Source: Thermoplasmata archaeon (GTDB lineage Archaea > Thermoplasmatota > E2 > DHVEG-1). From it: a DNA stretch of 19,071 nt. Below the pieces are notes generated by a model that made no database searches, was not told the origin of the DNA, and worked only from the letters and a program-made list of their open reading frames with translations. This document shows, one piece after another, positions 6,173 through 13,949 of the stretch. The position numbers were made by a program, and so were the translations under genes. The stretch's first letter is position 1. Every line of letters begins with the position of its first letter. Location of the stretch: positions 1-19,071 of the forward strand of contig QMSS01000011.1 in NCBI GenBank assembly GCA_003649715.1, given 5' to 3'.

Positions 6173-7492
6173 ATTTGGATAGGTATTGACGACACAGACT
6201 CACTACGTGGAGGATGCACAACATATATTGCAAAAACAGTTATTCAGAGACTACATGAGGAAAACTACAATATCATTGGACATCCACGGCTTGTAAGATT
6301 AAACCCCAACATACCATGGAAAACCCGGGGAAACGGTGCAGTATCCATACAAGTGGGTATAGGAAACAAAAAGGAGATACTGATAGGGAGAATAGATGGC
6401 AGTGAAGTATTTGCTGCCTCAAAAAAACTACGTGAACATGACAAATCAGAACAGAAAAGGATAAAAAAAATAATCAGGGAAGTAGTAGAAACATATGCTA
6501 TGGCGGAGGATGAAAACACAAACCCTGGTGTTGTCATCTCAAATAAAAAACCATCTTTTGATTGCTACAAAAAAACAGTTAGAAAAATAGTTTCATTAGA
6601 TGATGTAAGACAAACACTAGAATCACTTAGAGCAGACTACATAGGATATAAGAACTGCAGAGGATTAATCGGTGCAACAGCTGCAATAGCCTGGAAACCA
6701 ATTAGAGACAAAACATATGAGCTGATAACGTATCGAAAAAAAAAGAGATGGGGGACTAAAAGATTTGTTGATGATGAATCTGTCAAAAAGATGGATAAAA
6801 AATACAAAACCACTTTTGACAACTATGACTATATAAACAGACATAATCGTCTAACACCCAACTCACCATGCCCAGTTTTATATGGAATAAGAGGAGACAA
6901 CGAAAAAGATCTGATAGAGGCAATCTCAGTTGTTAAGTCAGAGCCAGTTGAAAGCTGGATAATATTCGAGACAAATCAGGCAACAGATGATCATCTTCAG
7001 AGAAAAAACATAAACAACATACAACCCTACGAATCTGTTATAGTAAAGGGAATTGTAGCCAGAAACCCACATACCCGTCCAGGAGGACATGTAATATTTA
7101 CCATAAAAGACAACACTGGAACGATAGACTGCGCAGCATATGAGCCCACAAAACAGCTAAGAAAAACGATACGGAAACTACATGTAGGAGACCTAGTCGA
7201 AGTATATGGTGGAGTCAGAAAACATCCTCTGACAGTAAACCTAGAAAAAATCAATGTTAAGAACCTGGTAAAAATAGTTGAAAAGATAGAAAACCCTGTT
7301 TGTCCGCACTGCGGTAGGCACATGAAATCCAGAGGGAAAAATCAGGGATACAAATGCAGGAAATGTGGTATAACAAAGACCAAACCTGTGGTCAGAGAGA
7401 AGAAACGGGAGCTCCACATCGGATTCTATGAGGTACCAGTATGCGCAAGACGGCATCTCAGCAAACCGTTGAAACGAATAAATAGACCATAA
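6173..7492 (+). CDS. tiaS: tRNA(Ile2) 2-agmatinylcytidine synthetase, probable ATT start
   Basis: TiaS uses ATP and agmatine to convert the wobble cytidine of tRNA-Ile(CAU) to agmatidine, so that the tRNA reads AUA. The first ATG in this frame is at 6353, far inside the conserved region. The frame before it encodes IGIDDTDSLRGGCTTYIA and HPRLVRLNPNIPWKTRGNGAVS, which is the family's kinase-domain core. The frame is closed by TAA at 6149-6151, and no ATG, GTG or TTG exists in frame before IGIDDTDS. ATT at 6173 follows a GGTGA site at 6161-6165 by seven bases and gives (M)WIGIDDTDS, the expected N-terminus. This makes 439 residues, normal for the family. An OB fold lies at about 285-355, and a zinc ribbon has Cys377, Cys380, Cys395 and Cys398. 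A one-base assembly error is the alternative. Confidence 0.9.
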   Translation: MWIGIDDTDSLRGGCTTYIAKTVIQRLHEENYNIIGHPRLVRLNPNIPWKTRGNGAVSIQVGIGNKKEILIGRIDGSEVFAASKKLREHDKSEQKRIKKIIREVVETYAMAEDENTNPGVVISNKKPSFDCYKKTVRKIVSLDDVRQTLESLRADYIGYKNCRGLIGATAAIAWKPIRDKTYELITYRKKKRWGTKRFVDDESVKKMDKKYKTTFDNYDYINRHNRLTPNSPCPVLYGIRGDNEKDLIEAISVVKSEPVESWIIFETNQATDDHLQRKNINNIQPYESVIVKGIVARNPHTRPGGHVIFTIKDNTGTIDCAAYEPTKQLRKTIRKLHVGDLVEVYGGVRKHPLTVNLEKINVKNLVKIVEKIENPVCPHCGRHMKSRGKNQGYKCRKCGITKTKPVVREKKRELHIGFYEVPVCARRHLSKPLKRINRP

Positions 7493-7553
7493 GCCTTTTT
7501 AATAAGTTTGATACTTACTTGATTTCCACACTCTGATATCCACTGAACTCTAT

Positions 7554-7626
7554 GCGGGTGTGGTGTAGTCTGGTATCACTTAAGCTTGCCAAGCTTACGA
7601 CTCGGGTTCAAATCCCGGCACCCGCA
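7554..7626 (+). tRNA. tRNA-Gly, anticodon GCC
   Basis: The 73-base cloverleaf is complete. The acceptor stem GCGGGTG pairs with CACCCGC and the discriminator is A. The D stem is GTGT/TCAC with one wobble pair. The anticodon stem TAAGC/GCTTA encloses the loop TTGCCAA, giving anticodon GCC at 7588-7590. The T arm is TCGGG, TTCAAAT, CCCGG. There is no intron and no encoded CCA, as is common in archaea. Confidence 0.97.
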
Positions 7627-7852
7627 TCTACTCATCCAAATTTTAGAAATAAAAAGAGAAAAAGTATTTGACTAGAAAAAAAACATTCTTAGGATATAGG
7701 CTCCTTCGTTCTCAACAAAGGTTTTTTGCTCACAAAACAATAATGATGCCTATGTCACAATTTTACCAAAATAATTTTATTTGACTGATATCCTCTCTGA
7801 CTACTATTCTCCTTTTAGAATTTTAGGATCATGGAACTAACTGAGCTAACTA

Positions 7853-7860
7853 CTTAAATA
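7853..7860 (+). promoter_or_regulatory. TATA-like box of the membrane protein gene
   Basis: CTTAAATA is centred about 28 bases before the ATG at 7885, so the message would be leaderless or nearly so. No ribosome binding site is visible before that ATG, which agrees. The preceding 226 bases after the tRNA show no gene. Confidence 0.45.
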
Positions 7861-7884
7861 CTTGATTTTTTATGCTTTAACATT

Positions 7885-8427
7885 ATGATGATAAATTCTA
7901 TAAAACCTATCATATTTGTTGCTATAGCAGGCATATGTATGTTCTTTACATACACCGCAGTGCTATACTACGGCACAGCTGCAGGGAATCCTATTCCTGT
8001 GTATCCAGACGTCGGTTCCTCTCATCAAAATCAAGCTCAACATATATTTAGTGAAAACAACACCACAGTTATGTGGATCTCAGGTCTATTTATCATCGAT
8101 TTTTTTCTAAACCTACTTATCCTATATGGCGGGCTATATCTGTTGGAACGATTTAAGTTATCCGATTTCGAAGATTTGCATAATTTTTTCCAGAAAAAAA
8201 TGATGTTTCTTGGGGCATGTATTATTACCCTGGCTGGTTTACTTTCCGAGATGTATCTATTGTCATGGGTTGGAGGAATGCTAGGTGTGTTGATAATTGT
8301 TTTTCTATCCTATGTCCTTGTTTCTAGATATTTGCTGGAACTCCAATGGGCTAACAGCATTAGAATCGCTCTTATAGCTGTGACAGTAAACATAGCTGTA
8401 TGGTCTATCCTATCCATAATTATATAG
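7885..8427 (+). CDS. Hypothetical multi-pass membrane protein
   Basis: I do not recognise this 180-residue protein. It has about five hydrophobic segments: near 6-30, 62-88, 107-126, 128-150 and 158-179. A polar segment at 31-61 follows the first membrane span and contains two Asn-X-Ser/Thr-like sites (NNTT region). A charged loop (LERFKLSDFEDLHNFFQKK) lies between the second and third spans. No catalytic or transport motif is visible. The ATG at 7885 is directly followed by a second ATG at 7888. It stands alone between the tRNA and the PHP gene, on the same strand as both. Confidence 0.75.
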   Translation: MMINSIKPIIFVAIAGICMFFTYTAVLYYGTAAGNPIPVYPDVGSSHQNQAQHIFSENNTTVMWISGLFIIDFFLNLLILYGGLYLLERFKLSDFEDLHNFFQKKMMFLGACIITLAGLLSEMYLLSWVGGMLGVLIIVFLSYVLVSRYLLELQWANSIRIALIAVTVNIAVWSILSIII

Positions 8428-8560
8428 TCTAGCATAACTTTAGCTATCAAATGTTTTCATTCCCCTTCCTTATAACAATGAGGGGATAGAGCCAACAATT
8501 ACTTTCATGGCTCATGATTTTTTAAATCCGTAAATTTCTAATACCAGTGGTCTCCTACCA

Positions 8561-8569
8561 GGGTGGTGA
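8561..8569 (+). promoter_or_regulatory. Shine-Dalgarno-like GGGTGGTGA that decides the PHP start
   Basis: GGGTGGTGA is a typical archaeal ribosome binding sequence. It contains two in-frame GTGs (8563 and 8566) that could be mistaken for starts. Read as a binding site it points to the ATG at 8584, although the 14-base spacing is long. Confidence 0.45.
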
Positions 8570-8583
8570 AAAAATTCTTTGAG

Positions 8584-9270
8584 ATGGATGTTCAAAACAT
8601 GTTAAAACTGGATCTGCATATCCATTCACAGTATTCACAGGATGCAACTGGTGGACCCAGGGATATAATCAAAATACTTCAAAAAAGAGGATTAGATGGT
8701 ATGGCGATAACCGACCACAACACTGTTAGAGGTGGGCTTAAAGCACTCAAGGTTAAACCGTCAGGTTTTATAGTTATACCTGGTGTAGAAATATCTACCA
8801 GCGATGGACATATTATAGCATTAAATGTCAAAGAGGAGATTCCAAGAGATCTTTCTGTGGAGGAAACTGTAGAAAAAATTTTAGACATCGGTGGAGTACC
8901 TATTGTTCCTCATCTCTTCAGAAAGATGTCTGGGATAAAGGAGAAGAAACTACGGCTAATCTATAGGCAAGTCCCTGCAATGGAGGTTTTTAATGGATGT
9001 AGTCTTCCTAAAACCAACATAAAAACAGCTAAGACGGCAAGAAGATTTAACCTTGGTGGAACAGGTGGCAGTGATGCTCATGACCCTCTATATGCTGGGT
9101 ATGGATACACTATTTTTGACTCCACTGATACGAATGTGGACTCTATTGTTTCGGAGATCAACAAAAAAAACACATGGGGCGAAGGAACCACGATTCCATT
9201 GCAGGTGAGACGTGACAGGATGTTAAAATCAATTAAACAGTTTTTTCAACGTGGATTTAGACGAATTTAG
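8584..9270 (+). CDS. PHP domain metal-dependent phosphoesterase
   Basis: The 228-residue protein is a stand-alone PHP domain, a metal-dependent phosphoesterase fold. Metal ligands are visible in order: His12 and His14 (DLHIHS), His45 (ITDHN), Glu69 (PGVEIS), His110 (VPH), Asp164 and His166 (GGSDAHD). Stand-alone archaeal PHP proteins of this size are usually annotated only as phosphoesterases; the substrate cannot be told from sequence. The ATG at 8584 is preferred over GTG at 8563, because that GTG lies inside the ribosome-binding-like sequence. A still shorter form would begin at 8599 (MLKLDLHIHS). A TATA-like TTTTTTAAAT lies at about 8518-8526. The last 14 bases overlap the 3' end of rpl11 on the other strand. 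Confidence 0.85.
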   Translation: MDVQNMLKLDLHIHSQYSQDATGGPRDIIKILQKRGLDGMAITDHNTVRGGLKALKVKPSGFIVIPGVEISTSDGHIIALNVKEEIPRDLSVEETVEKILDIGGVPIVPHLFRKMSGIKEKKLRLIYRQVPAMEVFNGCSLPKTNIKTAKTARRFNLGGTGGSDAHDPLYAGYGYTIFDSTDTNVDSIVSEINKKNTWGEGTTIPLQVRRDRMLKSIKQFFQRGFRRI

Positions 9271-9733
9271 AATCATATTCGCCAGCATCTATAGCTTTTT
9301 GTATCTCCTTTGGTTTTTTCCCTTCCACGGTAACACCCATTGATCCGCATGTGCCGAGTATCTCCTTTGTTTTTTGCTTGAGAGTTCTGCCCAGTAGGCT
9401 GTCATATTTCATCTTAGCAATCTTGATCACCTGATCAATGGAGAGATTACCAATCTTATGAGTGGAGGGGGCTCCAGAGCCCTTTTCAGCTTTAAGCTCG
9501 TTGAGAATAAGCGATGTAGCTGGTGGTGTGCCCACTTCAACATCAAATTTTTTTGTTTTAGGATCAACAATAACTTTAACTGGGACCTTCATTCCTTCAA
9601 ACTGCCTGGTTTTCTCATTGATAGCATTGACTACCTGCATGATGTTTACACCCATGGGGCCAAGCGCGGGACCCAGTGGAGGACCAGCGGATGCTTTCCC
9701 TCCCTCTACAAGTGCTTCTATGACTTCAGGCAT
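9257..9733 (-). CDS. rpl11: Ribosomal protein L11
   Basis: L11 binds 23S rRNA at the GTPase-associated centre together with the L10 stalk base. The 158 residues include the family signature GGKASAGPPLGPALGPMGVNIMQVVNAINEKT at the N-terminus. The C-terminal rRNA-binding domain contains KIGNLSIDQVIKIAKMK and LGTCGSMGVTVEGKKP. Length is normal. GGAGGT at 9745-9750 is the ribosome binding site. It is the last gene of secE-spt5-rpl11, 26 bases after spt5, and converges on the PHP gene with a 14-base overlap. L1, which often follows L11 directly in archaea, lies 4.4 kb further on. Confidence 0.97.
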   Translation of the reverse strand: MPEVIEALVEGGKASAGPPLGPALGPMGVNIMQVVNAINEKTRQFEGMKVPVKVIVDPKTKKFDVEVGTPPATSLILNELKAEKGSGAPSTHKIGNLSIDQVIKIAKMKYDSLLGRTLKQKTKEILGTCGSMGVTVEGKKPKEIQKAIDAGEYDSKFV

Positions 9734-9759
9734 TTTTTTATTTTACCTCCTTTCTTTTT

Positions 9760-10278
9760 TTATTCTTTTTTTTCACTGTCCTCATCCTTCCTCTTGATAA
9801 TCCTTACCTGTTCACCTCTCACAGTTATAGGGATAGGGACCAGTGACTCAAATAGTTCTACGGTAATCTCCTCCTTTGCATCATCAATATGTGTTACTTT
9901 GGCTGTCTCACCTCTGAATGGCCCTGCTACCATTTCAACTATGTCTCCCTCAGCGATTTTCGCCACCGCAGATGCTGGTGTAAGAAAATGTTCTATCTGC
10001 TCGATAGGTATATCTCCATTGAGCATACTTCTTACATAGGATACTGTTTTGATCATGTTTTTTATACGCTCTTCATCAAAACCCTCAACAAATATGTATC
10101 CACGTAGCTCTGGTGTTACAAGAATTGCGGGTATCTCTATTTTTGATTTAGTAGCCCTACTATTGATTAGATCGGCAGTGTTTTGCTCCTTTCCAACCTG
10201 TGTTTTGATGGTAAATATTTTTGATAACTCCTCAGTAGATTCATTAGAAGAAGGTTGATGGGAATCTTCATTCACCAT
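9760..10278 (-). CDS. spt5: Transcription elongation factor Spt5 (archaeal NusG)
   Basis: Spt5 clamps RNA polymerase with Spt4, increases processivity and links transcription with translation. The 172 residues begin with an acidic, polar extension of about 20 residues before the NGN domain (IFTIKTQVGKEQNTADLI to YVRSMLNGD). Most archaeal copies start close to the NGN strand, so the extension is a small oddity. The C-terminal KOW domain carries IAEGDIVEMVAGPFRGETAKVTHID. A charged tail (RKDEDSEKKE) ends the protein. GAGGT at 10291-10295 lies 12 bases before the ATG. It sits between secE and rpl11, the usual archaeal order. Confidence 0.95.
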   Translation of the reverse strand: MVNEDSHQPSSNESTEELSKIFTIKTQVGKEQNTADLINSRATKSKIEIPAILVTPELRGYIFVEGFDEERIKNMIKTVSYVRSMLNGDIPIEQIEHFLTPASAVAKIAEGDIVEMVAGPFRGETAKVTHIDDAKEEITVELFESLVPIPITVRGEQVRIIKRKDEDSEKKE

Positions 10279-10323
10279 ATTTTTTATAACACCTCTTGAT
10301 TTTTCTAGTTCAAATGTTTCATT

Positions 10324-10575
10324 TTAATATCCAAGCATTGAGAGTATCCATGGAACAGCTAGTTCTTTAAATATGTAGATTACAAAGCCTATCGCCCCAA
10401 TGACTAATATCCCAAGTCCGGTGATCTTAGCTGTTTTTTTATATTCCTCATTAGTAGGCTTCCGAGCCATTTTAAGAACACGACCATATTTGCCCTTACC
10501 TATTCTCTGCTGACGGGACTCTATCCTGTGCTGTAGCTCCCATGCTTTGTCAATAAAACCCTTCTTGTTACTCAA
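10324..10575 (-). CDS. secE: Protein translocase subunit SecE (Sec61 gamma), probable TTG start
   Basis: SecE is the single-span clamp subunit of the Sec translocon. The conserved part is GKGKYGRVLKMARKPTNEEYKKTAKITGLG, followed by one membrane span (ILVIGAIGFVIYIF) and a short tail. The frame is open further upstream to a TTG at 10629. A strong TATA box at 10641-10650 puts transcription start near 10618-10626, so that codon would not be in the message. TTG at 10575, about 11 bases after a GGAG element at 10587-10590, gives MSNKKGFIDKAWELQHRIES, 83 residues. GTG at 10587 is another option. The amphipathic N-terminal helix before the KMARKPT motif resembles Thermoplasmatota SecE from memory. 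It leads the secE-spt5-rpl11 operon. Confidence 0.85.
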   Translation of the reverse strand: MSNKKGFIDKAWELQHRIESRQQRIGKGKYGRVLKMARKPTNEEYKKTAKITGLGILVIGAIGFVIYIFKELAVPWILSMLGY

Positions 10576-10640
10576 ATTAATAAACACTCCTATATCTTTT
10601 GAAGAGAGGGATTTGGCTAAAGGGGTCAAAAGAAAAGGTT

Positions 10641-10650
10641 GTATATAAAG
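10641..10650 (-). promoter_or_regulatory. TATA box of the secE-spt5-rpl11 operon
   Basis: The minus strand reads CTTTATATAC, close to the archaeal consensus. It lies in the 45-base gap after ftsZ, so the operon can be transcribed apart from ftsZ. Start of transcription is expected near 10618-10626. Confidence 0.7.
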
Positions 10651-10674
10651 GATTTCCCCTTTTCAGTTAGTGAG

Positions 10675-11826
10675 TCATGCTACGAAATCGATTCCATATT
10701 CTTTATTTTCAAAAGCCTTGTGTGTAGGACCTAGGATTTGTTTTGATTTTACACCAGTGATCACTAACATTGCTCGTATGCTATGCTTAAGAGATGGCTC
10801 GATTGTGGTACCCCATATTATACGTGCATTGGGATCGATACGTGAGTAGACTTCCTCCACCACCCTTTCTGCCTCGCTGATAGTCATATCATCTCCACCG
10901 GTTACATTGACAAGAGCGCCTGTTGCCTCTGAAATGTCTACCTCCAGCAATGGGGAGTTGAGAGCCTCGATAACAGCATTTACTGCTTTGTTTTCGCCCT
11001 CTGCCTCACCAAGGCCGATCATAGCTACGCCGCCTCTTTTCATAACTGTTTTAAGATCAGCAAAGTCTAGGTTGACCAGCCCAGGCATAGTTATCATCTC
11101 AGTGATGCCCTTGATTGACCTCATAAGTACTTCATCAGCCACTTTGAAGGCAGCATTTAATGCAAGATTAGGAACTATGTCAAGCAGTTTATCATTTGGT
11201 ATAACAATAACAGTGTCACATACATCTCTAAGGCGTTTTAGACCTGCCTCAGCATTTTCCATACGTATGACTCCTTCGACACTAAATGGCAGAGTTACTA
11301 CACCTATGGTCAGGGCACCTCCTTCTTTAGCAATCTCAGCTACGATTGGAGATGCACCCGTTCCTGTTCCCCCTCCAAGTCCACATGTTACAAAAACCAT
11401 GTCGGCAGGTGCAACCGCTGCTCTGATATCCTGCTCACTTTCCTTAGCAGCCTCCTCACCAATCTGAGGTAGAGACCCCGCTCCTAAACCCTTGGTTAGA
11501 TGTCTGCCAATCAAGATCTTATGTGGTGCATCTGCCATTAAAAGATGTTGAGCGTCAGTGTTGATAGCTATCAGCTCTGCACCACTAATACCCTCTGTTA
11601 GACATCGTGATATAGTGTTGGTCCCAGCGCCACCGCATCCGACAACCTTAATGTTGGTGGTCAGTCCAGCTAAGACTTTTTCTAACTCATGATTATTAAT
11701 GCCTGTATTGATACCTGCAGCAGCTGGCATAGTTTTTAGAACATCAAATTTCTTAGATTTTTTGCTACCTTTATTACTCTTATTTTTCTTTTCTCTAGCT
11801 ACTACTTCTTCAACAATTTTTTTCAT
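10675..11826 (-). CDS. ftsZ: Cell division protein FtsZ
   Basis: FtsZ is the tubulin-like GTPase that forms the division ring. The 383 residues have a Lys-rich N-terminal extension (1-30) and the nucleotide-binding block VVGCGGAGTN (61-70). The tubulin signature GGGTGTG is at 151-157, and the T7 loop NLDFAD at 252-257 completes the active site of the neighbouring subunit. The C-terminus (YGIDFVA) resembles archaeal FtsZ1-type proteins. Length is normal and no key residue is missing. It is followed by secE, a neighbourhood common in Euryarchaeota. A GGGTGGT element just before the ATG is the ribosome binding site. AT-rich sequence at 11878-11925 can supply the promoter. Confidence 0.97.
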   Translation of the reverse strand: MKKIVEEVVAREKKNKSNKGSKKSKKFDVLKTMPAAAGINTGINNHELEKVLAGLTTNIKVVGCGGAGTNTISRCLTEGISGAELIAINTDAQHLLMADAPHKILIGRHLTKGLGAGSLPQIGEEAAKESEQDIRAAVAPADMVFVTCGLGGGTGTGASPIVAEIAKEGGALTIGVVTLPFSVEGVIRMENAEAGLKRLRDVCDTVIVIPNDKLLDIVPNLALNAAFKVADEVLMRSIKGITEMITMPGLVNLDFADLKTVMKRGGVAMIGLGEAEGENKAVNAVIEALNSPLLEVDISEATGALVNVTGGDDMTISEAERVVEEVYSRIDPNARIIWGTTIEPSLKHSIRAMLVITGVKSKQILGPTHKAFENKEYGIDFVA

Positions 11827-11980
11827 TAAATACCACCCTTCTTTATCCTCCCAACGACAAAACCAACATCATCGGCAAATATTATATTTTCTACAATATT
11901 GTAAAGGCATTTTGGTTATTAAAATATTTCCTTGACCTGGGAGCGACAATCTCTTCTATTTATTTTTATTACTTTATTTT

Positions 11981-12805
11981 CTATCTGGGAACTTGTATTT
12001 CCAGTGAGAAGTCTTTGCTTTTGATGCTATGTGTTAGGTATCCAAGTGAGATGCGGTCTGCAAAAGAGGCATATTCAATGATGTTTTCTGGTGTAATACC
12101 ACCAGATACCTCGATAACTATGTGCGGGTTGATCTGCCTGATTTTCTTAGCTGTGAGTCTTCCTGATTTTGCGTCAAAGTTGTCCAACATTATAACATCC
12201 ACATCCAGCTTAGCAGCAGCAATTGCATCCTCTTTGTTTTCCACCTCTACCTCTATAATTTTGTTTTTAATCTTTTTTTTGACTCTTTTTATAGCATCCT
12301 CAACTGAGCCTATGAAACGTATGTGGTTGTCCTTTATCATGACAGCATCATATAGACCATATCGATGAGGATCTCCGCCACCAAGAATAACAGCTTTTTT
12401 CTCATATTTACGAAAACCAGGAGTTGTTTTTCTAGTAGCCGCGATTATTACCTGTGGGTTAACTGTTCTGCATATATCTATAAGCCTTTTTGTCTCCGAT
12501 GCAATGCCACTCATCCTGCAAATGAAATTAAGAGCCAAACGTTCCCCTCTTAATATAGACCTAATGGATCCATTAATATAAGCCACAGCAGTATTCTTCT
12601 CTATAAGATCTCCATCGTTGACCATCAATGTTGCTGTTGCTCCAACTCTTTCGAAAACATTTTTTGCTTCCTCTAAACCCGCAACAACACACTTCTCCTT
12701 TGACACAATATAGGCGTAGGCTATTTCGTCAGTAAACAATGAGTCTGATGTAATATCCCCCGCTGTACCGAGATCCTCCTGAAGATATCTATCAATATCA
12801 TCCAT
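11981..12805 (-). CDS. nadC: Nicotinate-nucleotide pyrophosphorylase (carboxylating)
   Basis: NadC converts quinolinate and phosphoribosyl pyrophosphate to nicotinate mononucleotide, CO2 and pyrophosphate, the last step of the de novo branch of NAD synthesis. The 274 residues begin with the family's DDIDRYLQEDLGTAGDITSDSLF. The active-site blocks are RGERLALNFICRMSGIAS (87-104), ATRKTTPGFRKYEKKAVILGGGDPHRYGLYDAVMIKDNHI (about 123-162), VEVENKEDA, and the phosphate-binding VSGGITPENI near the end. Length is normal. It is divergent from nadX across 52 bases, so both NAD genes likely share a control region. nadA is not in the window. Confidence 0.97.
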   Translation of the reverse strand: MDDIDRYLQEDLGTAGDITSDSLFTDEIAYAYIVSKEKCVVAGLEEAKNVFERVGATATLMVNDGDLIEKNTAVAYINGSIRSILRGERLALNFICRMSGIASETKRLIDICRTVNPQVIIAATRKTTPGFRKYEKKAVILGGGDPHRYGLYDAVMIKDNHIRFIGSVEDAIKRVKKKIKNKIIEVEVENKEDAIAAAKLDVDVIMLDNFDAKSGRLTAKKIRQINPHIVIEVSGGITPENIIEYASFADRISLGYLTHSIKSKDFSLEIQVPR

Positions 12806-12812
12806 GAGAACA

Positions 12813-12823
12813 TTTTTTATATC
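12813..12823 (+). promoter_or_regulatory. TATA box of nadX in the nadC/nadX divergent region
   Basis: The plus strand reads TTTTTTATATC, centred about 39 bases before the nadX ATG. That leaves a leader of roughly 12-15 bases. The minus-strand TTAATAGA at about 12831-12838 may serve nadC. The two promoters would overlap in the 52-base gap. Confidence 0.5.
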
Positions 12824-12857
12824 TACTCAGTCTATTAAGGGTTTTTGGTAATCTACC

Positions 12858-13625
12858 ATGAATCTTGGAATAATCGGATGTGGAGCAATAGGGAGTGATG
12901 TGGCAAAGGCTGCAGATAGAATGAGGGAGATCAAAAAAATCTACCTATATGATAGAGATAAAAAGGCTGCGGACACACTTTGTAGACTACTTAGAAAAGC
13001 AGAGGTAAGAAAGGTGGAGGATTTCATAGAAGATGTAGATGTCGTGTTCGAGGCAGCATCGCAGCAGGCTGTCGTAGAATATGGACTAAAAGTATTACGA
13101 GCAGGTAAAGACCTAATTATTATGAGCATAGGAAGTCTGTTTGATGATCAACTTAGAAAAAAACTTGAGAACACAGCAAGAAGAAAAAGATGCAGAATAT
13201 ATTTACCATCAGGTGCTGTATGTGGAATTGATGGTATATTAGCAGCTAGTATAGAAAAAATCGATAGTGTCACACTTGTAACAACAAAACCACCATCATC
13301 TCTGGGTAGAAGATTGAATAAGAGAACAGTTGTTTTTGATGGAAATGCACGTGAGGCAGTAAAAAAATTCCCCAGAAACATAAATGTCGCAGCCTGTTTA
13401 TCGTTAGCTGGAATCGGTTTTGACAGAACAAGAGTAAAAATAGTGGCAGATCCGGTGGTAAACAGAATTAGTCATAAGATATTAGCCCATGGACGATTTG
13501 GTAGACTACGTGCCGAGATGGAAAACCTGCCGAACCCTAACAATCCCCAATCTAGTTATATGGCATCATTATCTGCAATAGCGATTCTAAAAAGAATAGT
13601 AGATCCAATACAGATAGGAGCATAA
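12858..13625 (+). CDS. nadX: L-aspartate dehydrogenase
   Basis: NadX oxidises L-aspartate to iminoaspartate with NAD(P), feeding quinolinate synthase in NAD synthesis and replacing L-aspartate oxidase. The 255 residues start with a Rossmann motif (GCGAIG, 7-12) followed by YDRDKKAA as the end of the second strand. The middle has SIGSLFDD and YLPSGAVCGIDG. The likely catalytic His206 lies in DPVVNRISHKI, and the family end NPNNPQSSYMASLSAIAILKRI is present. Length is normal. It is divergently paired with nadC, which supports the biosynthetic role. Confidence 0.92.
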   Translation: MNLGIIGCGAIGSDVAKAADRMREIKKIYLYDRDKKAADTLCRLLRKAEVRKVEDFIEDVDVVFEAASQQAVVEYGLKVLRAGKDLIIMSIGSLFDDQLRKKLENTARRKRCRIYLPSGAVCGIDGILAASIEKIDSVTLVTTKPPSSLGRRLNKRTVVFDGNAREAVKKFPRNINVAACLSLAGIGFDRTRVKIVADPVVNRISHKILAHGRFGRLRAEMENLPNPNNPQSSYMASLSAIAILKRIVDPIQIGA

Positions 13626-13842
13626 GAAAAATATGAAGCTTAACTTTGTAAATGTGTAAAGACAAAACAAAGATTTATATAGGAAAAAACGGGAAACTCA
13701 TCAAACAATAGAGATGTTCCTTAAAAGAAAATAAATAGTTAAGCTTTCGAGACATGACACAATCCGGTTTTCAACTACCTACTTCATCATTCTACCACAT
13801 AAAAAAACATAGACTTCTTTATGAACCAAAGGGTGAAAAAAC

Positions 13843-13874
13843 ATGGTTTTTTCTGGTTTTTTGAAAAAAACCAT
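13843..13874. repeat. AT-rich inverted repeat (hairpin) upstream of tgtA
   Basis: ATGGTTTTTTC and GAAAAAAACCAT flank a short TGGTTTTTTG-like loop. It may end a transcript from the upstream TATA box or be a binding site before the tgtA promoter; sequence alone does not decide. Confidence 0.45.
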
Positions 13875-13906
13875 CCAATACACATTGATAACATTAGCAT
13901 GATATC

Positions 13907-13916
13907 GTTATATACT
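13907..13916 (+). promoter_or_regulatory. TATA box of tgtA
   Basis: GTTATATACT is centred about 38 bases before the tgtA ATG. Transcription would begin near 13938 with a very short leader, which agrees with the lack of a ribosome binding site. Confidence 0.5.
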
Positions 13917-13949
13917 GTTTCCTAAATTACCTATTCTCTGAATACAAAA

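Larger units (their letters stand above)
13626..13949. other. Gene-free 324-base region with TATA boxes and inverted repeats
   Basis: No protein gene is visible. A consensus-like TTTATATA on the plus strand at about 13673-13680 has no ORF in reach, so it might drive a small RNA starting near 13703. AAGCTTAACT at 13636-13645 and AGTTAAGCTT at 13737-13746 are perfect inverted copies around that box. A long AT hairpin, ATGGTTTTTTC against GAAAAAAACCAT, lies at 13843-13874. The second TATA box at 13907-13916 belongs to tgtA. Confidence 0.5.

Noticed and set aside
10576..10629. TTG at 10629 as the start of SecE
   Set aside because: It lies at or before the transcription start predicted from the TATA box at 10641-10650, and the extra residues are not typical of the family.
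10907..11467. Plus-strand frame of 186 codons inside ftsZ
   Set aside because: It is a shadow of ftsZ on the other strand, without a start signal or recognisable protein.
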